From positions 5,297,501-5,361,500 of the forward strand of contig OU015670.1 of assembly GCA_907165275.2 (NCBI GenBank): a stretch of 64,000 nucleotides of DNA, given 5' to 3'. The notes beneath the pieces were generated by a model that saw only the letters and a program-made list of their open reading frames with translations, did no database searches and had not been told where the DNA came from. A program made the position numbers and the translations under genes. Below are positions 55,591 to 64,000 of this stretch, one piece after another; position 1 is the first letter of the stretch; each line of letters opens with the position of its first letter. This DNA comes from Zygaena filipendulae. Lineage: Eukaryota; Arthropoda; Insecta; Lepidoptera; Zygaenidae.

Positions 55591-56332
55591 TAACAACGTA
55601 TTCACATGAAACAAGTAAAAGGGTTGTGTTGCGATAAATACCTACTTACATCTATAAAATTATATGCAACTACGATAAATACATTGATTGGGTTTGTCAA
55701 GTTTAATTGAAATTTTAACTCAATGTGTGTTTAGATTTAATTTCACTAATCCGAGAGAAACTTTGTTAAATATTTTTTTAGATAAATCTACTACAAAAAA
55801 GGTTCACAACTGACAGATGCCTATCGCATAACAATAAAATACCTACGAATTGTTAACATACCTAGTTGATGAGAGGAAAAAATACACTTGAGCTAATGTT
55901 GCGCTATAAACTCCTAATGGAGTTTTGAAATAACTAAAAGAGTTCTTGTCTTTGAGTTGCGACTGCATTATTTATTTTTGATATGTAAGTTGTGTAATTG
56001 AAGCCTAATTTTAATCATGGAGTTAACTGTAAGCTATTGTTTATAGATGTTTGTTGAATCTATTTTAATAAATTTTTGTAAATAATTCTATTTTTGTTTT
56101 ATTTGCAATTTTAACATGTTCCCGTAACTCTTAACAATGCCGACGGCACGGCAAGAGATCCTTGTGTGACGTCCAGTAGGTATGACTCATATGACTAAAG
56201 TTGATATCTCAATGATAGTGGCCCAATTAATTACAATGTCTTTGTAGTACCTGTGTAACTACAGAAAGAAAGCTTCGACCTCAGGCTTCGACAAATTGGG
56301 TTGACTAGGACGGCGCCAGTCTCGACGGCGGC
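55591..56332. other. Gene-free stretch
   Basis: AT-rich; nothing recognised. Confidence 0.4.
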
Positions 56333-56453
56333 GGTGGCGGCGGCAGCGGCAAAAACAAATGGTAGACAACATAAGTTGGCCACAGCTCGCGCGGCTGGCA
56401 GCTGTGGCCAACTTCGTAATTATGTAATTGTCTACCATTTGATTTTGCCGCCG
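56333..56453. repeat. GC-edged inverted repeat, probable MITE
   Basis: 'gcaaaaacaaatggtagaca' and 'agttggccacagct' at left face 'agctgtggccaact' and 'tgtctaccatttgattttgc' at right. Outer edges are ggcggcggc/gccgccg. Confidence 0.75.
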
Positions 56454-56514
56454 CAGACATAAGTCTATTACATTTGTTCACGTATTTTTTCTTGGTTTCA
56501 TAACAAAAACAATT

Positions 56515-56730
56515 ATGACGATACATTGAGTTGAAGGTTCGTGTGACATCACGCCTACAGGTAGATACGTTTTACTTAGTTATGACGTCCCGGGCCGAGC
56601 GAAACTTGAATGTATTTTCTCCAAGTATTTTTTCGATAATCTGGAAAAGCTAAAAATACCGTGTCAATAATTTTTTCACTATCCTAACGAATTAAATAGA
56701 ATTTTGATTTTGATACCCCATCATCCTACC
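56515..56730 (+). mobile_element. TTAGTCCGTC MITE family, diverged partial copy
   Basis: 'tacattgagttgaaggttcg', 'gtgtgacatcacgcctacag' and 'aattttgattttgatacccc'. The left end is missing and one TGACGTCA is mutated to TGACATCA. Confidence 0.55.
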
Positions 56731-58302
56731 CTTATTTATGACTGGTTTATGGTCGTCGCTACAGGCTACTAAACAATAAAATAACTATAATATGTATTAT
56801 AATATGTATATGGAATTTATTTCTCCGATTCAATTATAAAATTCAAATATCACAACATTTTTTCACAGTTATTCTTAATATTAAGTTGCTTTATGAACAC
56901 AAGTGGTGGGTATCAATTATATTTATATCAAAAAGGAGGTATATTTCGTGCATACTAAAAAATATTGTGTAATTAGGTTCATACAAAAAAATAACGGCAA
57001 TCATGCATTCCATCCATTCCATATTATAAATTATTTATTTTTCTAATTAGAAGTACACTGGCCTGCAGAAGTTAATTAAAATTTAGGGATATTTTCGTAA
57101 AAAATTCTTCAATGTTAGGTAGGTATTCAATTTGTTATTTATTATAACTAAATAAATGGGCAAAAGGCCTTATTAACAAATAAAATTATCCACACAGTTC
57201 TGCAGTCCAGTACCATCACAAAAAATAATTAAAGATAAAAAATAATTGAGATATAAAGTTTTAAAAATTGAGATTAAATGTTAAAAATAATAAGTGTGAT
57301 TTAAAGTCTTTTTCTCATTTATGTAAAATTAACTATTCTTCGCAATCAGTTGTAAATAAATGGCAAATTTACTTAACATTAGGCTCAGGGCAAAACTCGA
57401 GAATGTCTCATTCTATAAAATAATAAACCTAATTTCAAGTCAAAACCGGTTCTTATTTCTATTACTTTAGAAAAGTAGGCAAAATATTAAGCAAATAAAA
57501 AAAAAAAACTTGAATTGAAAATTTAATTAATTAGAATAGAATTATGAAAGCGATATTGGTATTCAAGTTGTCATTCTGCAAAAGGGTCGCCCTGAGACTA
57601 GTGCACTTTACGGCGGAGCCGCGAACTAATCGAGATGGATTTTGAGATTACAATAAAAAAAATCTTAACCTAAAATATATACCGGCTAACCGGTTCAGTC
57701 ATCATTGGAGATTACATATCTTTCTGCGAGGCTCGGCAGCGCCTGCTGAAAATGCAAACATCACATGAACTTAAAATTATAATAAAAAAAAAAAACTGTT
57801 TGCGTTTCGAGGCAGCGAAAGAATTTTTCAATACATAATTATAATCAAAAAGATGGTTTAGAATAAGAGATAATTAATTACGCATGTGAAAGAAGCAAGC
57901 TACAAGGTGATTTCAAGCAGAAAAAACAAAGCGACATCAGGAAATTCAATTCCATCGAAGTTCAGACCTTGAGTCCAAATTTCAATATAAGTTACGTAGG
58001 TATATAATATTATTATGATAGACACGATAAGTTGGTAGACCCCTTGAAATTCAATGTATTACCAAATGTTATTAATAATTTACATTATTATATTTTCATT
58101 AAAAAGTTAAATAATGTTTTATAAGTCTTTTTCAAATTTTAACTTTGGTTTTTAATTTAAATAAATAAGACTAGAATATCACATAAAGCCAACATATCTA
58201 TCTCACTATGTATTCTATAAGAACCCTAACATGTTTTTTTTACTTAGTATTCAAAAGCAAATAAGTACGGTGTGACCAAACTCAGCATTGGTTCCGAGAA
58301 TA
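56731..58302. other. Gene-free stretch
   Basis: AT-rich. A GC-richer patch at 57580-57640 ('ctttacggcggagccgcgaa') has no coding support. Confidence 0.35.
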
Positions 58303-58624
58303 GGCTAGTTTCCAAAAATTTTTTTTTTAGTCCGTTTTGTAGATTATTAAAAAATATTGGACACGTATTTTTTTATTTTTTATGTAACCAAAAAATAACG
58401 GAGATATATCAAGTCGAAATTTCACATGACGTCACGCCTCGCTAGTTTGTTCGCACGTTATAGCGAGCTGTGACATCACGAGTCCCCCACCCTAAACTTT
58501 AATGCGCTTTATCTATGCATATTTCCACTATTTTAAAAAAGCAAAAAATACGTGTCTTTTATTTTTTTATTATCTAACTGACGGACTAAATAGAATTTCG
58601 ATTTTTTTACCCAGGAAACTAGCC
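58303..58624 (+). mobile_element. MITE, TTAGTCCGTC / TGACGTCA family (full copy)
   Basis: 322 bp with TA on each side and outer inverted ends GGCTAGTTTCC / GGAAACTAGCC. Inner 'tttagtccgttttgtagatt' faces 'atctaactgacggactaaat'. Core 'catgacgtcacgcctcg' and 'cccccaccctaaactttaat'. Nearly the same length as 19574-19894. Confidence 0.87.
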
Positions 58625-59420
58625 TATTAAACTACCTATATTAAAAAAGCTTTACCGTTTTCAAGAGATGGTTTTTATAATACGATAGAACTTCTTTTTT
58701 TCCTGAGTACAAGCCCATGTTATTCTCCGTCATCTTTGGCCTTGCAGGCCTAGCCCTTAGGCACAGAGTTTGGCGCCTTAAGGGGCTGAAAATTTTTCCA
58801 CAATTTATCTGTAATTGGGCGTGAAAAAATTATATGCGGCCGATTGTTCCGAGTTTGTGCCCCACGGTGGGTTGAAAACCTACAAATGGAACTGCGGATT
58901 ACCCCCCACTTTTGCAGCTCGCAGTCATTAGTATCAGTATAGTCAGTGAACTCAAATGCTCTTACCTCTACTAAATATGGACGGGGACCTTACATTCAAA
59001 TTGCGTTACAGAACAAGACAAAGTTAAAATGAATACCGTTTGAAGCAACAATTGTAGGGGACCTTCTTCTAGCTATCATTTCGCCCAACTTAAAATTATC
59101 TACTGAAATCTACTTCTAATAGATTTTTTAAATCCTCCAGAGATTGCAATCAGTTTGGTTACACCGTACAAAAAAAAAAGCATAATTTTAACTAAAACGC
59201 TAGTAATAAAAATGAATGCGATTACCTATAAATATAACATTGATGTAAAATTTCAAAAGCATAATAATATTAAAAACTAATAAGTAATCATGCATAAAAT
59301 TAAAATAAGCATAGGAACAAAAATAGCAAAGCCGACATGCTGCTGGAATTACGTGAAACGGACTGAAGTTTGGTTGGTTGTAATTGAACATTATAGCACG
59401 TGTTAACGTCACACTGGGGA
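58625..59420. other. Gene-free stretch
   Basis: No supported exon; nothing recognised. Confidence 0.35.
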
Positions 59421-59549
59421 CGTATTTTTGAATAGCTCGAATTAATTTTCGCACACGTTGCAAGATTTGCATGTGAATGCTTAAATAATGTACGAGCATT
59501 CGTTCGCATTTTCATATGCGAAAGTAATTCGGACAATTCAGAAATACCC
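59421..59549. mobile_element. Foldback element, TTTTTGAATCG family (copy 3)
   Basis: 'cgtatttttgaatagctcga' faces 'aaagtaattcggacaattca', with inner 'ttttcgcacacgttgcaaga'. More diverged than the other two copies. Confidence 0.65.
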
Positions 59550-59576
59550 TATTCGCAAAAATCATATCCTCTAAGA

Positions 59577-59785
59577 CAGTGGTTCCCAAATGGGTCGCGA
59601 GCGAATATTAGGTGGGTCCTGAAAACGGAAAATACCAAAATAAATGAATATATTAAACTCATTGAGATTAAAATTTTGCTGCTTCACCCTTTTTTCTACA
59701 CGAAAACCAAGTGGCGAGTCCCGAGTTTAGAAGTCTTTGCTAAGTGGGTCGCGAATCGCGAACCAGTCAACTTTGGGAACCACTG
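59577..59785. mobile_element. hAT-type MITE with 8-bp target duplication
   Basis: Ends CAGTGGTTCCCAAA and TTTGGGAACCACTG are perfect 14-bp inverted repeats. Flanks CTCTAAGA and CTCTAAAA form an 8-bp duplication with one mismatch. The 209-bp body has 'tgggtcgcga' at both sides and no ORF. Confidence 0.9.
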
Positions 59786-60467
59786 CTCTAAAATATTTTA
59801 TTTGAAAGAAATCTAAATGTAAAATAAGGTAAATATGTATAATTTTTTGGGAATTTGCTGCGTGTTCTTCTTCTATTGTAGATTTGTGACTTGCACAACA
59901 ATTCAAAAAAAACGGCGAAAGTGACCATTTCTAACAGTTTGCACAAATACTAATTATTTCTATGTATGTAATTTAGTTTTTATGGAAATTTTAATACCTT
60001 AATATTATCTTATCAAAAATATATTTTTGATAGTTTTGGGTTGAATGTCATCCTATTTTACATAAACTACAAAAAGGTTCTTCTAATCTTAAAAGATACA
60101 TTACTTTCTTTCAAAACTAGCATCATTTCGGCATACATATTCCCCTCAATTTACAAAATGTGACATAAATAAATTCAGTCCGTTTCACAGTAGGTATACA
60201 ATAACTGCTGGTAGCTTATCAAAGGCGTTATCCGGCAGAGAACGCACTTCGATTGCGAAAAAATGGTGTGAAATCTCATTTCTAAAGGTCATTGGCAAAT
60301 CAAACCGCTAACTGCTTGTACAGTAAGTAGTGTACACGATGTCACTGAATAAAGGATTGTATTGCCACTATCTTTAAATACAAAGTCCGATGCAGACGTC
60401 AAGCGACTCCTCACGGAAATCCGTCACTTGACTTGAGTATTTGAAAGTAACGCAATACAGTCTTTCA
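59786..60467. other. 3' flank of the glutamate-rich gene
   Basis: Downstream of the minus-strand stop at 60468. I see no clear AATAAA on the minus strand in the first 150 bp. Confidence 0.35.
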
Positions 60468-63400
60468 TTAAGTGACATCAAAGTGCTCAAGCGTGCTCGA
60501 GAAGTTCACCGCGACTGATTTGCGTGGATCCAAAGTTCGTAACACAATAGTTCTCATCTGCCGGATATATAGTTTTGGATTCGCTTCGACCAACAACATT
60601 TCTTGCCACGACACGTTTTTTTGCGTATTTTTTCGAAGTAAAACTTCTTTGGGCACGTGAGAGAAATAATTTAAAAGCAAGTTATGGTCGTAGCGAATCA
60701 GGGCCAAGATCTTCTTTGGTTTCTGCTTAATTATATGCCGTCGATCGAAAGCAGACCCTAAATTCAAGCGAAGCGTTTTAAGCGGTACCGTGCAGCGAAA
60801 TCATCGTTCAAAACCCACTTGATCCTAACTCCTCCGAATCTCCTTTTGGATCCTGTGAATTATCATGTTCAGTACACTCGGCTGCTCGGCTCGCTGTCTT
60901 TTGTTCCTCAAGATCTTTTTCTATCGCTTTTCTTTTTTCTATCTCCTCTTCTTCTTCTTTTAATGCCATAGTTATCTCCTTTTCTATCTCCATCTCCTTT
61001 TGTCTCGCTATCTCTGCTTCTCTCACTTTCTCTTTTTTTCTGTCTGACCCTTCTTCTTTCAATTCCATACTCATCTCTTTTTCTACCTCCATCTCTTTCT
61101 GTTCCGCCAATTTTCTTTCTCTTTCTGCCTCTTGTCTCATGGCAGCAATCGTTTTCTGCGTACGAGAACAGCGAGTGAACACGCTATCGGCTTCTTTTGC
61201 TACTGCCACAATTCGTTCCTTTGGCAATTTTCGTCCCCTTTTGCCTTTTTCCCCCGATATGTCTAGTTCACTCACTAACCTAAGTATTTCCTCCATTTCT
61301 ATGTCTTCTTTTGTTCCCTCTTCCCCAATCTTCTGTTGTTCCTCCATCCTTTGATCTTCATTTATCGCTTGTTTTTCCTCCATATTCTGTTCTTCCAGTA
61401 TTTGTGGTCCTGGCGCCATCTCTAACACTTCTATAAATTCTATACTATCCAATACACCTTGCTTCTCTATAATTTTGTATTTCTCCTCCATCTTCTGTTC
61501 TTGCACTACATTTGATTTTTCCAGTATTTGTGATTTATTAGTCTCTAACACTGCCGTTATTTTTGTTTTATCTGATACTCTTTGCTCTCCCTCCATCATA
61601 TTATGTTTACCTTCCAATTTTGAAGCTTTCAGTATCTGTGATTCTGCCGTTGTCTGTCGAATTTTTTTCATTTGTGTATTTTTTGTTATTACTTGTTCTT
61701 TCTCTTTTTTTTGCTGGTCTGCTGACCGTGTTTCTGCCACTAACGTTTTCACTGTTTCTTGTTCTTGTCCTATTTTTTTCTCTAGTGATTCTTCCATCAT
61801 ATCTGGTTCTGTCGAAGTCTTTAGTTTTTTCATTGATTTTTCTGTTGTTTCTTGTTCTTCCTCTATTTTATGTTCTTGTACTTCTACTGTCGTGGATTCT
61901 TCCGACACCTGAGATTTGTCCGCAGCTAACATCATTATCACTTTCGCCATTTTTATTTCTGCCGCTGTTACGGGTTTTCCCAAAACCTTTTCGAAATTTA
62001 GTTTCAACGTCTTTGGCTCTACCATTGTTTTTGACACTTCTACCATTTCTTGTTCGTTTCCTATTTTATGTTCTTGTTCTTCTACTGTCGTGGATTCTTC
62101 CACCACCTGCGAACCAGTCACAATTTTTTTGACTCCCGCCGTCTTTTGCTCTTCTCCTATGATTTGTTTTACTACTGTATTTGATACATCCACCATCTGC
62201 GGTTCAACTACTGTTTTGAGGACTTCCGTCATTTCTTGGTCTTTTTCTATTTTTGACTCTTGTTCTTTCACTGCCTTTGCTTCTTCCACCATCTGTGGTT
62301 CTGTCGCAGTTTTCATTTCTTCGATTGCTTTTTCAGCTGTTTCTTGTTTTTCCTCTATTTTATGTTCATGTACTTCTACTGTCTCAGATTCGTCCGATAC
62401 GTGAGATTCGTCCTCTCCTAACGTCATCAGCACATACGCCATTTTTATATCTGCCTTTGTTACATGTTTTCCCAAAATATTTCGTAAATATTGTTTCAAC
62501 GACTGTGGTTCTATTTCTGTTGTTGACACTTCCTCCATTTCTTGTTCTTCTCCTAATTTTTGTTCTTGTTCTTCTACTGTCGTTGATTCTTCCACCATGT
62601 GCGGTTCAGCAACTGTGTCTTGAACTCCGACAGTCTTTTGCTCTTCTCCTGTGATTTGTTTTTCTACTGTCTTTGATACATCTACCATCTGCGGTTCAAC
62701 TACGGTTTTTAGGACTTCCGTAATTTCTTGGTCTTTTTCTATTTTTGACTCTTGTTCTTTCACTGCCTTTGCTTCTTCCACCGTCTGTGGTTCTGTCGCA
62801 GTCTTCAGTTCTTCCGTTGCTTTTTCAGCTGTTTCTTGTTCTTCCTCTATTTTATGTTCTTGTACTTCTACTGTCTCGGATTCGTCCGATACGTGAGATT
62901 CGTCCTCTCCTAAAGTCATCAGCACATACGCCATTTTTATATCTGCCTTTGTTACATGTTCTCCCAAAATATTTCGTAAATATTGTTTCAACGATTGTGG
63001 TTCTATTTCTGTTGTTGACGCTTCCTCCAATTCTTGTTCTTCTCCTAAGTTTCGTTCTTGTTCTTCTACTGTCGTTGATTCTTCCATCATCTGCGGTTCA
63101 GCTTCTGTGTTTTGAACTCCCACAGTCTTTTGCTCTTCTCCTATAATTGGTTTTTCTACTGTTTTTGATACATCCACCATCTGCGGTTCAACTACTGTTT
63201 TTAGGACTTCCGCCATTTCTTGATCTTTTTCTATTTTTGACTCTTGTTCTTTCACTGCCTTTGCTTCTTCCAACGTCTGTGGTTCTGTCGCAGTCTTCAG
63301 TTCTTCGATTGATTTTTCAGCTGTTTCTTGTTCTTCTTCTATTTTATGTTCTTGTACTTCTTCTGTCTCGGATTCGTCCGATACGTAAGATTCGTCTTCT

Positions 63401-64000
63401 CCTAACGTCATCAGCACAGACGCCATTTTTATATCTGCCTTTGTTACATGTTCTCCCAAAATATTTCGTAAATATTGTTTCAACGATTGTGGTTCTATTT
63501 CTGTTGTTGACGCTTCCTCCAATTCTTGTTCTTCTTCTAAGTTTCGTTCTTGTTCTTCTACTGTCGTTGATTCTTCCATCATCTGCGGTTCAGCTTCTGT
63601 GTTTTGAACTCCCACAGTCTTTTGCTCTTCTCCTATAATTGGTTTTTCTACTGTCTTTGATACATCCACCATCTGCGGTGCAACTACGGTTTTTAGGACT
63701 TCCGTCATTTCTTGGTCTTTTTCTATTTTTGACTCTTGTTCTTTCACTGCCTTTGCTTCTTCCACTGTCTGTGGTTCTGTCGCAGTCATCAGTTCTACGA
63801 TTGCTTTTTCAGCTGTTTCTTGTTCTTCCTCTATTTTATGTTCTTGTACTTCTACTGTCTCGGATTCGTCCGATACGTAAGATTCGTCTTCTCCTAACGT
63901 CATCAGCACAGACGCCATTTTTATATCTGCCTTTGTTACATGTTCTCCCAAAATATTTCGTAAATATTGTTTCAACGATTGTGGTTCTATTTCTGTTGTT
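60468..64000 (-). CDS. Glutamate-rich repeat protein, unknown function (3' part, runs off right edge)
   Basis: A minus-strand frame is open from the window edge to a TGA at 60808. A probable 61-nt intron (60818-60758, GT..TTTAG, phase 1) skips that stop and joins a second frame, 60757-60468, ending TAA. The N-terminal part is tandem 164-residue repeats, each opening LKQYLRN(I/V)LG-HVTKADIKM and dense in EEEQE, TVEVQEHKIE and EPQ motifs. Then comes a diverged unit (LNFEKVLGKPVTAAEIKMAK) and an irregular Glu/Lys-rich region. A long Glu/Lys/Arg helix (REAEIARQKEMEIEKEITMA) likely forms coiled coil. If spliced, the protein ends in a non-repetitive, basic and hydrophobic domain (KILALIRYDHNLLLNYFSHV, MRTIVLRTLDPRKSV). 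No start, signal peptide or membrane segment is in view. I do not recognise the family; a cytoskeletal or structural role is only a guess from composition. Confidence 0.75.
62008..64000 (-). repeat. 492-bp in-frame coding tandem repeats
   Basis: Repeat heads (LKQYLRN or its derivative) start at 63975, 63483, 62991, 62499 and, diverged, 62007. The spacing is exactly 492 bp each time, i.e. 164 codons with no indel. The four right-hand units are near-identical; the leftmost is old. The array continues past the window edge. Confidence 0.93.

Noticed and set aside
61139..63638. Long plus-strand ORFs rich in Leu, Ser and Phe (61475-61912, 61563-62132, 61916-62404, 62745-63146, 63147-63638)
   Set aside because: They lie opposite the Glu/Lys-rich minus-strand gene. 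Its GAA/GAG codons read as TTC/CTC on the other strand, and the ORFs repeat with the 492-bp period.

Overview
This looks like a genomic window from a moth or butterfly (Lepidoptera). The DNA is AT-rich, genes have small exons with GT-AG introns, and it is densely seeded with the dispersed elements typical of that order: copies ending 'gcggggcacagCTAGt' with the conserved 'cccgcgggaactccg' block, plus many short foldback elements. The order-level call is inference from repeat content and gene types.

Layout. At 1-986 (minus) lies the 5' part of a THAP zinc-finger gene that runs off the left edge. Divergent from it, 1544-11256 (plus) holds a ZAD-type, ten-finger C2H2 protein. I could follow its exons phase by phase to the stop; its first exon is not visible. 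An alternative terminal exon (3835-4131) sits in one intron. A 77-bp tandem array ends exactly at the 3' splice site of the exon at 8435. About 11.3-33.3 kb is mostly gene-poor repeat territory with many MITE families, one pentanucleotide satellite, an RTE remnant and one or two isolated possible exons. 33390-42007 (plus) encodes in eleven exons a near-complete class I SLC2/GLUT sugar transporter.

Two young LTR elements lie just behind the transporter. One is a Ty3/gypsy element (42246-47000) with 195-bp LTRs identical by eye, a 5-bp target duplication and an intact 1387-codon gag-pol on the minus strand. The other is a large non-coding, LARD-like element (47161-53317) with about 1187-bp LTRs, a 5-bp target duplication and no coding capacity. 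Together they push the transporter's probable native poly(A) signal about 11 kb away. From 53.3 to 60.4 kb there are only repeats and MITEs. At 60468-64000 (minus) is the 3' part of an unrecognised glutamate-rich protein built of in-frame 164-residue repeats of constant length, continuing past the right edge.

Functionally the window mixes two nuclear DNA-binding proteins sharing a divergent promoter region, one membrane sugar transporter and one unknown acidic repeat protein. I see no operon-like or pathway linkage among them. The most interesting features are the splice-site-bearing tandem array, the repeat protein, the paired young LTR insertions and a MITE family that carries paired TGACGTCA palindromes.
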